DNA of 64,000 bases from Draconibacterium halophilum (lineage in GTDB: Bacteria; Bacteroidota; Bacteroidia; Bacteroidales; Prolixibacteraceae), in NCBI RefSeq assembly GCF_010448835.1, contig NZ_CP048409.1, positions 2,736,001 to 2,800,000 of the forward strand, given 5' to 3'. Within the stretch, counting starts at the first letter, position 1. The number at the start of each line of letters is the position of its first letter. Under the pieces are notes generated by a model that worked only from the letters and a program-made list of their open reading frames with translations, was not told the origin of the DNA and ran no database searches. The position numbers were made by a program, and so were the translations under genes. Of this stretch, positions 55,709 to 64,000 are shown piece by piece.

Positions 55709-55752
55709 GAAAGTCACTTACCGGTTTATTGGTAGGTGACTTTCACTTTTTT
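55709..55752 (+). terminator. terminator of the NifX-OsmC-thioredoxin operon
   Basis: GAAAGTCAC and GTGACTTTC arms with an inner TACC/GGTA stem, then CACTTTTTT. Confidence 0.75.
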
Positions 55753-55874
55753 AGCTTCTTACTCATTCATTGTTCAGAAAAGCTGATTATTAATCGGCAT
55801 TTACGCAATTAAAATCCAACCTTTTAATACCTGTAATTAAGGGTACTATATACAGCCACCTGGTTCAGTTAAGT
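55753..55874. other. AT-rich spacer
   Basis: A short stretch before the candidate RNA at 55875; the overall gene gap is 55682-56148. No frame or hairpin of note. Confidence 0.4.
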
Positions 55875-55971
55875 TATTTTTGAATTATAATATTGAACAC
55901 AAAACAAATCACAGATAAAGTCGCTTTCACGACGAATTTACAAGCCTGAAATTTTTTCAGGCTTTTTTTAT
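55875..55971 (+). ncRNA. candidate small RNA or attenuated leader
   Basis: A consensus -7 box TATTTTTG (55875-55882) is followed about 60 bases later by a terminator AAGCCTGAAA/TTTCAGGCTT (55942-55964) with seven T. GTCG-CTTTCA-CGAC forms a small stem inside. It ends before the retropepsin-RimK gene, so it is either a separate RNA or an attenuator. Confidence 0.35.
55942..55971 (+). terminator. terminator upstream of the RimK fusion
   Basis: AAGCCTGAAA-TTT-TTTCAGGCTT followed by T-run; about 180 bases before the fusion gene ATG. Confidence 0.75.
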
Positions 55972-56148
55972 GGCTGTAAATCTGTTGCAACTACGTTTCC
56001 TTAAAACGTATCTGCTGACTCATAAAATATTTTTGCGAGTTATTTTTTTGTTTTGCCACATGAAAAAAATCTATATTGCAGCGCTTAATAAGACATTAAA
56101 ATCCGAAATTAAGTGCACGAAAAATTTTATTATTAGTAGTTTCAAAAA

Positions 56149-57522
56149 ATGGATACAAATAAAATAATTATAGGTAGTGAAGAGTGGTGCGGCTTGCCGC
56201 AATTAAATATTCCGGGTATTAAAGCCCGAATCGATTCCGGAGCAAAAACTTCGGCTTTGCATGCAGTTAATATCAATCAGTTTAAAAAGAACGATCAACC
56301 GTGGATTAGTTTTGATGTGCACCCGCTGCAAAAAGATGGAAAAACAACCATTCACTGCGAAGCACCTCTGCTTGATAAGCGCAAGGTAAAAAGCTCGAGT
56401 GGCAGCAGCGAAGTTCGCTTTGTTATAAAAACGGTGCTGGCAATCGCAGGTGAAGCCTGGGATATGGAAGTTACGCTTACCAATCGCGATTCGATGGGTT
56501 ACCGAATGTTATTGGGAAGACAAGCCATGTCAGGGAAAATACTGGTTGATCCCGAAGAATCATTCCATTTGGGAGATCTTTCAAAGGAGCGTATTGCATC
56601 TTATTATTTTACAAATATTACACGCCCAACAGGATTGAAAATTGGTCTTCTGGCCAGTAATCCCGATCTGTATAGTAATATCAGGATTATGGAAGCAGGA
56701 CAGGAACACGGTCACGAAATGGAGTTTCTGAATCTGAAAGACTGTTACATAAAACTGGACGGTAAAAATCCGGAAATGCACTATCGTGGCGGCCGGGTTT
56801 TAAATCAATTCGATGCCATTATTCCGCGTATCAGGCCAAGTGCTACATTTTACGGATGTGCGCTTACAAGGCATTTTGAGGCCATGGGCGTTTATACACT
56901 AAACACTGCATCGGCAATTACACAATCGCGCGATAAATTGTACTCCTTACAACTATTAATCAACAATGGGTTGCCTATTCCTACAACCGGATTTGCCAAT
57001 TCTCCGCTCGATACCAACGAACTGATTCAAATGGTTGGCGGTGCCCCGTTAATTGTAAAATTACTGGAGGGGACACAAGGAAAAGGAGTTGTTCTGGCTG
57101 AAACAAAAAAAGCTGCTGAGAGTTTAATAAACGCCTTTAAAAGCCTTCGTGCAAATATTTTGGTGCAAGAGTTTGTAAAAGAAGCCGACGGTAAAGATAT
57201 CCGGTGTTTTGTGGTGAATGGGAAAGTGGTGGCCAGCATTATGCGTACTGCTGCTCCGGGCGAATTCAGAGCTAATATTCATATGGGAGGAACTGCATCG
57301 ATTACTAAAATAAAAGCAGAAGAACGTCGCATTGCCTTACTTGCTACAAAAACGTTAAACCTTAAAGTTGCCGGAGTAGATATCATTCGTGGAAAAAACG
57401 GACCGCTGTTACTGGAAGTAAATTCATCTCCCGGCTTAGAAGGGGTAGAAGGTGCATCTAATAAAGATATTGCCGGCAAAATGATAGAAGCCGTTGAGAA
57501 AGATTTAAAATTCCAGAAATAA
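56149..57522 (+). CDS. retropepsin-like protease domain fused to RimK-type ATP-grasp ligase
   Basis: 457 residues. Residues 1-140 are the ATP-dependent zinc protease/retropepsin-like domain (PF05618 type) with ARIDSGAKTSALHA (Asp29) and MLLGRQAM. From about 160 the chain is a RimK-type ATP-grasp ligase with IPRIRPSATFYG, GFANSPLD, EGTQGKGVVLAE and LLLEVNSSPGLEG, typical of glutamate ligases that add Glu to proteins or cofactors. In many bacteria the two are separate but neighbouring genes; here they are one. The target is unknown. Confidence 0.9.
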   Translation: MDTNKIIIGSEEWCGLPQLNIPGIKARIDSGAKTSALHAVNINQFKKNDQPWISFDVHPLQKDGKTTIHCEAPLLDKRKVKSSSGSSEVRFVIKTVLAIAGEAWDMEVTLTNRDSMGYRMLLGRQAMSGKILVDPEESFHLGDLSKERIASYYFTNITRPTGLKIGLLASNPDLYSNIRIMEAGQEHGHEMEFLNLKDCYIKLDGKNPEMHYRGGRVLNQFDAIIPRIRPSATFYGCALTRHFEAMGVYTLNTASAITQSRDKLYSLQLLINNGLPIPTTGFANSPLDTNELIQMVGGAPLIVKLLEGTQGKGVVLAETKKAAESLINAFKSLRANILVQEFVKEADGKDIRCFVVNGKVVASIMRTAAPGEFRANIHMGGTASITKIKAEERRIALLATKTLNLKVAGVDIIRGKNGPLLLEVNSSPGLEGVEGASNKDIAGKMIEAVEKDLKFQK

Positions 57523-57523
57523 T

Positions 57524-57555
57524 AACCTGACTTATTTTAATGTCGAATTCAGGTT
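57524..57555 (+). terminator. weak hairpin after the RimK fusion
   Basis: AACCTGA (57524-57530) and TCAGGTT (57549-57555) lie 1 base after the stop. No T-run follows, so the terminator activity is uncertain. Confidence 0.35.
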
Positions 57556-57567
57556 AAGTGCAAAAGC

Positions 57568-57603
57568 AAAAATGGCAGGAAAGGAAAACCCAACCTGCCA
57601 TTT
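57568..57603 (-). terminator. terminator of the glycine-betaine operon
   Basis: On the minus strand AAATGGCAGG and CCTGCCATTT (perfect 10-bp arms) with loop of 14, then TTGCTTTT. It follows the substrate-binding gene, the last of the operon. Confidence 0.8.
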
Positions 57604-57630
57604 CGTATAATTTTGCAATTTTACAGCTAT

Positions 57631-58506
57631 TTAGTTGAACCAGCCGTCAAGCATTGCTTTGTTAGCATCGTAGAATTGTTGAGCGCCTGCTTCTTCACCA
57701 ACTTCTGAGATTCTCTCCATCAGATCGTAAAGTTGATCTTCTTCAAGGTTGAAGCTTTTAAAGAAAGTGCCTGCTTTGGGCATATCTTCAACAAAACCTC
57801 TGCGTGAGATTATTGTACAAGCATCTTCCGGATAAATACCTTTTGGATCTTCCAGGTATTTTAAATCATTTTTAGCCCATTTAAAATGTGGCTTCCATCC
57901 TGTAATAACAATCCATTCTTCATCTTTAATGGCTTTTTCAAGGCTGGCAACCATTGCCGGACCACTTGATGTTATTTGCTCGAAATTCAGGTCGTATTTA
58001 TCAATAGCTTCTAATGTGTTGGCATGAATACCGGCACCACTTCCAATTCCAATAATTTCTCCATCGAATTTATCTTCGTTTGCATTTAGCTCTTCGATAG
58101 AATTTATTGTTACGTACGAAGGAACCACTAAACCTGTAGTACCATCACTAAACGATTCGCCAAGTTTTACCAGTTTATCACCATAGTCGGCCCAATAATC
58201 TTTGTGCGTATTTGGCAACCACGCATCCATACATACATCACCTTTTGAATCATCCTTCGACAGTTCGCCGTATATCAATCCCGGCTCAAGGTTCGTTAAT
58301 TCAACCTCAAAACCATTGTTTTCAAGTGCAATTTTTGCCAAGTGAGTAAAGGCAATACCTTCGGCCCAGTTTGGATATAAAATGTTTACTTCTTTTTTCT
58401 CTACTTCAGCAGATTTATTTTTCGATCCGCTGTTTGAACATGATGTAATTGCAAACAATAATGTTGCAGCTACAAACAGAGTTCCTAATTTTTTTACGTT
58501 CATCAT
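57631..58506 (-). CDS. proX: glycine betaine/proline ABC transporter substrate-binding lipoprotein
   Basis: 291 residues with lipobox ITSC (Cys23 or so) and an OpuAC-type domain (VNILYPNWAEGIAFTHLAK, VVPSYVTINSIEEL, GIHANTLEAIDKYDL, ITGWKPHFKW). Aromatic residues (YPNWAEG, GWKPHFKW) suggest the betaine cage. Last of four genes that encode outer-membrane porin, ATPase, permease and binder. A cell-surface or periplasmic compatible-solute receptor is expected. Confidence 0.93.
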   Translation of the reverse strand: MMNVKKLGTLFVAATLLFAITSCSNSGSKNKSAEVEKKEVNILYPNWAEGIAFTHLAKIALENNGFEVELTNLEPGLIYGELSKDDSKGDVCMDAWLPNTHKDYWADYGDKLVKLGESFSDGTTGLVVPSYVTINSIEELNANEDKFDGEIIGIGSGAGIHANTLEAIDKYDLNFEQITSSGPAMVASLEKAIKDEEWIVITGWKPHFKWAKNDLKYLEDPKGIYPEDACTIISRRGFVEDMPKAGTFFKSFNLEEDQLYDLMERISEVGEEAGAQQFYDANKAMLDGWFN

Positions 58507-58531
58507 ACTATAATTTTTTAAGATTTATAAT

Positions 58532-59391
58532 TTATTTTTTAGCAACTGCTTGCGTAATACGGTCTAATATAATCGCCAGCACAACAATACCCAGTCCCGA
58601 TTCGAAACCTTTGGCAATGTCGTTTTGCTGAATTCCCTGGTAAACAATTGCTCCGAGACCTTTAGCGCCTACCATTGATGCAATAACAACCATCGACAGT
58701 GCAAGCAGAATTACCTGATTTATACCAGCCAGAATTGTTGTTTTTGCCAGTGGCAACTGTATTTTGAAAAGAATTTGTTTATCGGTAGCTCCAAAAGCAT
58801 GACCGGCCTCAATAACATCGGAAGGCACGTTTCTAATTCCCAGACTTGTTAAGCGCACAGCCGGTGGTAACGAGAAAATAACCGTTGCAATAACACCTGG
58901 TGTATTTCCAACACTAAAGAAGAAAATAGCAGGGATAAGGTATACAAAGGCAGGCATGGTTTGCATCAAGTCGAGAATTGGTCGGATAATAGCATTGGCC
59001 GTGTTACTGCGTGCAGCCCAAATTCCCAGAGGAATACCAAACAATAGCGCAATAATTGTAGCTACAATAACCAGAGTTGTTGTTTGAATTGCTTCTTCCC
59101 AGTAACCCATTGCCCAAATCAGCAACAGACCAAGAACTACAAACAGAGCTAAGCCTGCACCTTTTCGAAAACCTTCTTTTTAAAGGCCAGTTTTCCGGCG
59201 TTTGCATAGTAGGCACCAAAAGTTACAAAGGCAATAATTATAATGAATGGAATGGCCAGAAATGTGTCGTTTAAGAATTCTACTGTCCATGAGATTACAT
59301 CATCGATAGCTCCCCATAAACCGGACAGGCTTTCTTCCAATACATTAATTCCCTTTTCAATAAATGTTCCTATGTCGATTATTTTTTCCAT
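58532..59391 (-). CDS. proW: glycine betaine ABC permease, frameshifted
   Basis: Joined frame of 286 residues. The two pieces overlap at about 59165-59185. A run of five T (59177-59181 plus strand) needs one more base to give FKKEGFRKGAGLALFVVLG and continue to LLLIWAMGYWEEA. Six to eight membrane helices; the EAA loop of ABC permeases lies at VIEAGHAFGATDKQILFKIQLPLAKTTILAG. Forms the channel with the ProV ATPase. A homopolymer error is the likely cause. Confidence 0.9.
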
Positions 59392-59392
59392 A

Positions 59393-60637
59393 CTATAATT
59401 CGTTAGCTTGTTCTTTCAATTTAATCACTTCTTTCTTCTCGAAGCGTGTAGCCTCAATAATCAACGACGTTTGTGTAACCAGTCCCAGGAATTTTCCTGT
59501 TTCTTCTTCAACTACCGCAAGCGGATGCCTGGTTCCGGTAATTAAGGGTAGCATATCCTCAACTGTGTAGTTTTTATACACACTTGGCACATTGGTATTT
59601 ACTGCCTTTTCAATCGACTTTCCATTTTCTGCCTCCAGTTTAAGAACATCCTTTAGCCAAACATGCCCAATGAACTTTTTGTGTTCATCAACAACCGGTA
59701 ACTGATCAACTGCAATGGAACGCATTTTTCGAACAGCACCTTTTGGTCCATCTTTATGGATTTCCAAAGCTGTGTGCTTTTTAAACATTAACGTTTCGGC
59801 AGTAATAATGGTTTTTCGGTCCACTTTTTCCACAAATGCCTCAACATATTCACTTGCCGGACTGGTAAGAATGTCTTCAGCCGTACCAATTTGCTCCACC
59901 ACACCATCTTTCATAATGGCAATGCGGTCGCCAATTTTAATGGCTTCGTCAAGGTCGTGCGTAATAAACACAATCGTTTTGTGCAGCTTATCCTGAATCT
60001 CGAGCAACTCGTCCTGCATATCTGATTTGATTAGCGGATCGAGTGCCGAAAAAGCTTCGTCCATAAGCAGAACTGCCGGATCGTTTGCAAGTGCACGAGC
60101 TAATCCAACACGCTGTTGCATACCTCCTGATAACTCTGATGGATATTGAGCTTCATAACCTTGAAGACCGACTGTTTCCAATGCTACTTTCGCTCTTTTT
60201 TCACGATCTTCCTTGGTTTCTCCACGAAGTTCTAAACCAAAAGCAGCATTTTCTATAATAGTTCGGTGGGGGAGCAGTCCAAACTTTTGGAAAACCATAC
60301 TCATTTCTGTTCTACGGGTTTCCAATAATTCTTTATTGGTTTCACGGGTAATGTCGTGGTCATCAAAAAATACTTTCCCGGCTGTTGGCTCATTCAAGCG
60401 GTTTAAGCAGCGAATTAATGTTGATTTACCGCTACCTGAAAGTCCCATAATAACAAAGACTTCTCCTTCTTTTATATCAATACTGGCACGACTTACACCA
60501 ACAGTGCACTTCGTCTTTTTCAGAATATCGTCCTTAGAAACACCTTGCTCCAATAGCTTCAGTGCTTCCTGCTTACGTTTACCGAAGATAAGTGTTAAAT
60601 CTTCGATTTTTATTTTTATTTTCCTTTTATCAGGCAT
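59393..60637 (-). CDS. proV: glycine betaine ABC transporter ATPase with CBS domains
   Basis: 414 residues from the ATG at 60637, chosen because MPDKRKIKIKIEDL begins the family sequence and a longer frame reaches into the porin gene. Walker A GLSGSGKST (65-73), signature LSGGMQQR, Walker B VLLMDEAFSALD, and two C-terminal CBS domains (about 295-400), which in OpuA sense ionic strength. One base before the permease gene, so they are translationally coupled. Confidence 0.95.
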   Translation of the reverse strand: MPDKRKIKIKIEDLTLIFGKRKQEALKLLEQGVSKDDILKKTKCTVGVSRASIDIKEGEVFVIMGLSGSGKSTLIRCLNRLNEPTAGKVFFDDHDITRETNKELLETRRTEMSMVFQKFGLLPHRTIIENAAFGLELRGETKEDREKRAKVALETVGLQGYEAQYPSELSGGMQQRVGLARALANDPAVLLMDEAFSALDPLIKSDMQDELLEIQDKLHKTIVFITHDLDEAIKIGDRIAIMKDGVVEQIGTAEDILTSPASEYVEAFVEKVDRKTIITAETLMFKKHTALEIHKDGPKGAVRKMRSIAVDQLPVVDEHKKFIGHVWLKDVLKLEAENGKSIEKAVNTNVPSVYKNYTVEDMLPLITGTRHPLAVVEEETGKFLGLVTQTSLIIEATRFEKKEVIKLKEQANEL

Positions 60638-60647
60638 GTTTCCTTGT

Positions 60648-61868
60648 TTAAAAGTAGTATCCAATATTAATATTGAACCTTTTGTTCCAGTCTGGATCTT
60701 CAACGCCTGATCCCAAGCCTTTACCAAACGATTCAGTAAGCCATGGCTGGTTTTTACCCATTGCATAATCTACATAGGTATAAACGGGACCAGCACTGAT
60801 TAAAAATCCAGGAATTAAATGTTGTGTATCAAAAAAGGCTTCCTCTTTTTTGTCGATCAAAGTATAATCAACATAAGGCTGGATGCTTGAAATTGGGCCA
60901 AACTCAACAGGAATTGTATAAGCCAGACCAACAACATACATATTTGAATTTGAAGCTACACCTCCTGTATAACCGTCTCCGCCAAAATATTCATAACCGT
61001 AAGCCCCCATTTGAACCACGTCAAGATCTTGTCCGTTATCGCCCTGAGCTTTATAGTTATAATTTATGTATTCGGCTTTCAGGTTAAATCTGCCAAAGTT
61101 TCCTACAACGTGAGCTGCAAAGGCTGTTGCTGCTTTTGCTTCGTCTAATACCGAGTTATAGATACGGCCAACTTGTCCTGATACACCAACTTCCCAACCT
61201 TCTGACACATCAACTGCCAATCGTGCATTAAACTGGTCGAGCTCGCGCAAACTTGCTGAAGTAGTTACAATTTCACCATCAGCAGCTACATATGCTCCGT
61301 TTCCGGGAACAACATCGTAAGAATAACGACCAGGACCCGCATTTCCAAAGGTTACATCACCTCCAAATTTCGGACCTTCTGGTTCTGCCTGACGAAAATA
61401 GGCAACTGATATTTCAACTTTATCACTTGGATTAATATCGAAATTAATACCCATATCATAATCGTCTTCCAAACCAACGTAGTATGGTCCCTGGAACCAC
61501 CATGAGTGAGATGCATAAGTTGTAATACCAAATGGAACTTGTGTAACACCTAGTTCCATGTACACCTGGTCTGACCATTCATATCCTAAAAATCCGTGGT
61601 GGATAAAGTGGGTACCGAATGTTGGGTAAAACCTGTATTCAAAACTTAAATCGATATCTCCCATAGAACCATCAACATTTAGTCGCCAGGTATCCCAGGT
61701 AAATTGCGGATTTAAATTACTCGCTCCACTTTCGTAATTTGTTGAAAGGAGGTTAAAACGCATGGCTCCACCAATTTTGAAACCATCTTCTTTTTCATCG
61801 TCTTGTGCGAGCACAACAGAGCTAGCAAAAATTAAAATAAACAGAAGTAAATTTTTTCTCAAATTCAT
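60648..61868 (-). CDS. outer-membrane porin (OprP/OprO-like) in front of the betaine operon
   Basis: 406 residues from the ATG at 61868 (MNLRKNLLLFILIFASSVVLAQ signal peptide); a longer frame reaches 61937 but runs into the operator-like palindrome. Porin-like strands with aromatic girdle residues (IDLSFEYRFYPTFGTHF, YMELGVTQVPFGITTYASHSWWF), ending in NINIGYYF with terminal Phe. It is ten bases before the betaine ATPase gene and so is likely the outer-membrane pore for betaine or similar solutes. Confidence 0.8.
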   Translation of the reverse strand: MNLRKNLLLFILIFASSVVLAQDDEKEDGFKIGGAMRFNLLSTNYESGASNLNPQFTWDTWRLNVDGSMGDIDLSFEYRFYPTFGTHFIHHGFLGYEWSDQVYMELGVTQVPFGITTYASHSWWFQGPYYVGLEDDYDMGINFDINPSDKVEISVAYFRQAEPEGPKFGGDVTFGNAGPGRYSYDVVPGNGAYVAADGEIVTTSASLRELDQFNARLAVDVSEGWEVGVSGQVGRIYNSVLDEAKAATAFAAHVVGNFGRFNLKAEYINYNYKAQGDNGQDLDVVQMGAYGYEYFGGDGYTGGVASNSNMYVVGLAYTIPVEFGPISSIQPYVDYTLIDKKEEAFFDTQHLIPGFLISAGPVYTYVDYAMGKNQPWLTESFGKGLGSGVEDPDWNKRFNINIGYYF

Positions 61869-62395
61869 AAAAATACTATTAGTTATTAATAAAATTAATT
61901 GATTTTTCTTTTTCTGACTGCAATCAAAAGTGAGCAATAATGGTGATCACCATTGCATCACATAACCGGCGGTTTCTTGGGATTGCCGGTAGAGCGGGTG
62001 TAATTGTAGAATAGAATCTTTGAGTTGCTATATAAGCCTAACTCTTCCCCGTTAGTTTGCGATTTTCTATGTCGAATTCTTTCTGATATCTTCATAAAAC
62101 GTTGCAAAGAAACTAAAAAATGTGGTAATCAGGAAAACACGTAAAGCTTTAGGCTTGTTTGTTAACTTTAAATGTTTATCAATCAGCTATTAAACCTAGA
62201 CTTCATAGAAATTAGCTTTGGATAACCATCTGCAAATCAATACATTTGTTTCTATACGAATTAAATTTAATGGACATGTTAATTGAATGTAATCATCATT
62301 AATGAAGCGCATTTTGAAAGATTACGGATAAATTTCTTATAATAATGTTTACAGAAAAGAGATTTAAAACTGAACTTCTGGGAAAGCCATACAAT
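61869..62395. other. intergenic region upstream of the porin operon
   Basis: About 525 bases. ACCGGC-N14-GCCGGT at 61965-61990 is a small stem, and TACATTTG on the plus strand (62240-62247) has no gene after it. The 16-bp palindrome at 61939-61954 is listed separately. Otherwise AT-rich with no frame. Confidence 0.45.
61939..61954. promoter_or_regulatory. perfect 16-bp palindrome upstream of the porin operon
   Basis: AATGGTGATCACCATT, 71 bases before the porin ATG, is likely an operator for a dimeric regulator. I see no clear TAnnTTTG beside it, so the promoter is undefined. Confidence 0.45.
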
Positions 62396-63532
62396 TTATT
62401 CGCTGGAATAAGTAATGTTGTAAATTGTACCGGAAGTATCGTCGGAAACAAGGATAGAGCCATTGGGCATCTGTATCACATCAACCGGACGTCCCCAGGG
62501 ACTTTCGTTTTGTAACCATCCGTTGGCAAAAGTTTCATAAGATACAGCTGTGTTTCCGTTTAACTCCACCCGGGTAATTCGGTAACCAATAGGAGTAGAT
62601 CTGTTCCAGGAACCATGCTCTGCAATAAGAATACTGTTTCTGTACGATTCGGGAAACATATCACCCGTGTAAAAAAGCATGCCTAAAGCGGCTACATGCG
62701 GGCCAAGATCTTGAACAGGGAAGCTAAACTCGTCGCAATTTCGTTGGTCGCCAAATTCCGGATCAGCAATTCCGGTACTATGACAAAATGGATAACCAAA
62801 ATGCATGCCGGCCTGTGGGGCTTGGTTTAGCTCATCGGGCGGCAAATTGTCGCCCAACCAGTCGCGTCCGTTGTCGGTAAACCATAAAGTTCCGTCCTCT
62901 GGATGCCAGTCGAAACCAACGGTGTTTCGAATACCGTGCGCAAAAATCTCATGATTACTGCCATCCGGATCCATGCGCGTAATAGAAGCATAAATTTCAT
63001 CGTCTGACAAACAAATGTTACAAGGCGCACCAACTGGTACATAGAGTTTGCCATCGGGGCCAAAGGCAATGTATTTCCAACCATGATGACCATCAGTCGG
63101 AAAGTCGTCGCTAATAAGAACAGGGGCAGGAGGAGAATTGAGATGCTCTTCGATATTCTCAAATTTCCATATTTTGCTGATCTCTGCCACATAAAGATCG
63201 CCGTTTAGAAAAGCTACTCCGTTGGGTTGGTTCATATTATCCGCAATAACGATCACCTGGTCGGCCTGGTAATCCTGATCTTTATCAATAATTGCATAAA
63301 CTTTTCCTGCTGTTCTCGATCCGACAAACAGCGTTCCCTTATCACCCAGCACCATCGATCGGGCATTGTCTACATTTTCGGCGTAAACATGTATTTTAAA
63401 ACCATCGGGCAGATTGATTTGGGGTACTGTTTCGTAATCTGGCAAAGGCTTTTCTGTTTTATCAGAAGATGTGCAAGCCAAGGTTGCCGTAAAAATAAAA
63501 AGGAGTAATGCTAAATCTTTCAATTGTTTCAT
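62396..63532 (-). CDS. sorbosone-dehydrogenase-like lipoprotein
   Basis: 378 residues. Lipobox TLAC (Cys20) and a six-bladed propeller of the sorbosone/glucose dehydrogenase family (INLPDGFKIHVYAENVDNARSM, NMNQPNGVAFLNGDLYVAE, HGWKYIAFGPDGKLYVPVGAPCN, AHGIRNTVGFDWHPEDGTLWFTDNGRDWLGD, WGRPVDVIQMPNGSILVSDD). Such enzymes oxidise sugars or alcohols with PQQ in the periplasm; the cofactor is not proven here. Confidence 0.88.
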   Translation of the reverse strand: MKQLKDLALLLFIFTATLACTSSDKTEKPLPDYETVPQINLPDGFKIHVYAENVDNARSMVLGDKGTLFVGSRTAGKVYAIIDKDQDYQADQVIVIADNMNQPNGVAFLNGDLYVAEISKIWKFENIEEHLNSPPAPVLISDDFPTDGHHGWKYIAFGPDGKLYVPVGAPCNICLSDDEIYASITRMDPDGSNHEIFAHGIRNTVGFDWHPEDGTLWFTDNGRDWLGDNLPPDELNQAPQAGMHFGYPFCHSTGIADPEFGDQRNCDEFSFPVQDLGPHVAALGMLFYTGDMFPESYRNSILIAEHGSWNRSTPIGYRITRVELNGNTAVSYETFANGWLQNESPWGRPVDVIQMPNGSILVSDDTSGTIYNITYSSE

Positions 63533-63855
63533 TGTACTGTTTTAACGTGTTAAAACTTTGTTTACTACTATAAACAGCAAAAAGCTAGCGATGTTTGTTC
63601 ATTCTTTTTTGAGGACGGAAAATCCACAACTGGATTATAATTGACTGGAAATGCAATATATTTTATACGTCCTCGGTTAACCATCACGTCGAGTTTTCAA
63701 TGGAATCAATAGTCTTCCTCTTTGAGTTGTGCTCAAAACGTCCAGGAAAGTACTTTCTTCTATCAGAATCTTTTATAACTTTGGTAGTGAAGTACAGCCG
63801 TATTCTGCATAACAGGTGCGGCATTTTAAACTAACTAATACTAATAATTTGAGTA
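63533..63855. other. intergenic region before the last gene
   Basis: About 320 bases. A promoter is listed separately at 63776. GAGGACG (63611-63617) and CGTCCTC (63668-63674) are short arms 50 bases apart and are probably chance. No coding frame found. Confidence 0.4.
63776..63783 (+). promoter_or_regulatory. -7 box of the last gene
   Basis: TAACTTTG fits TAnnTTTG, about 72 bases before the ATG at 63856. Confidence 0.4.
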
Positions 63856-64000
63856 ATGAAAAGTAAAAGTCATTCATCCCGACGATCGTTTATCAAAAAT
63901 ACGGTCCTCGGAGCAGCTCTTGTTTCCACCGCTCCAACAATTATGGGTAATTCCTACAGTCAGCGAATCGTGCTAAAATCGAGAGAATTTGAGCCAACAC
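63856..64000 (+). CDS. start of a Tat-exported protein, truncated by the window edge
   Basis: The start ATG at 63856 gives MKSKSHSSRRSFIKNTVLGA followed by a hydrophobic stretch and ASTAPTIMG-like cleavage region. SRRSFIK is the twin-arginine signal motif. Such leaders are usual on Gfo/Idh/MocA oxidoreductases and sugar-isomerase-like proteins of this phylum. Only 48 codons are in the window, so the family cannot be told. Confidence 0.6.
   Translation, partial: MKSKSHSSRRSFIKNTVLGAALVSTAPTIMGNSYSQRIVLKSREFEPT

Noticed and set aside
55970..56167. 65-codon frame before the RimK fusion
   Set aside because: It overlaps the fusion start, begins in the terminator, and shows no family resemblance.
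61869..61937. Longer N-terminus for the porin
   Set aside because: The extra residues precede a clear signal peptide and the region overlaps the operator-like palindrome and AT-rich promoter-type DNA.
63611..63674. GAGGACG/CGTCCTC inverted arms
   Set aside because: Only 7 bp, 50 bases apart, and within ordinary intergenic DNA; chance is likely.

Overview
The window comes from a member of the Bacteroidota (low-to-moderate GC). The evidence is a SusC/SusD outer-membrane pair, repeated Bacteroidota-type promoters (TTTG, about 20 bases, TAnnTTTG), almost no Shine-Dalgarno sequences, and typical families such as OMP_b-brl, DUF2490, TonB-C-domain proteins, fused E1 2-oxoacid dehydrogenase and S24 repressor-Pol IV-DnaE. 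A marine Marinilabiliales-like lineage is plausible but unproven.

Layout. 0-8 kb: a partial membrane protein, an array of exact 21-bp repeats, a SusD-SusC operon and a gamma-glutamyltransferase. 8-13 kb: an AddB-like nuclease, a murein-amidase-like M14 peptidase, trmD and a small heat-shock protein, followed by a nested inverted-repeat (MITE-like) element. 13.5-20 kb: a PQQ propeller protein, then an S24 autorepressor with a divergent Pol IV-DnaE mutagenesis cassette. 20.6-32 kb: alcohol dehydrogenase, omega-amidase-like hydrolase, a TonB/BlaI/M56 signalling operon ending in a TPR protein, a membrane-bound LuxR regulator, and a metalloprotease/propeller/barrel protein. 32.4-34.5 kb: AT-rich DNA with one XRE regulator and a row of promoter-hairpin units that look like small RNAs. 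34.5-44 kb: pyrK-pyrD, 2-oxoacid dehydrogenase E2 and E1, flavodoxin, pyrG and yidC. 44-53 kb: beta-barrel proteins, TetR, a tRNA-Pro locus broken by a GIY-YIG gene plus a second tRNA-Pro, trmO, PBP1A, DUF456, CPBP protease and GtrA. 53-57.5 kb: arfB, a Crp regulator divergent from a NifX-like/thioredoxin-like/OsmC/thioredoxin operon, and a retropepsin-RimK fusion. 57.6-62 kb: a glycine-betaine ABC operon led by an outer-membrane porin. 62.4-64 kb: a sorbosone-dehydrogenase-like lipoprotein and the start of a Tat-exported protein.

Eight genes (susC, ggt, a small hypothetical gene, E1, pyrG, arfB, crp, proW) each carry a single -1 frameshift, nearly always in a homopolymer run. Because pyrG is among them, and all the lesions have the same sign and type, uncorrected sequencing error is the likeliest cause; these genes are annotated here as joined reading frames. 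The most unusual loci are the interrupted tRNA-Pro/GIY-YIG cassette, the mutagenesis cassette, the BlaI-M56 operon with four copies of one TonB domain, and the putative small-RNA row upstream of pyrK.
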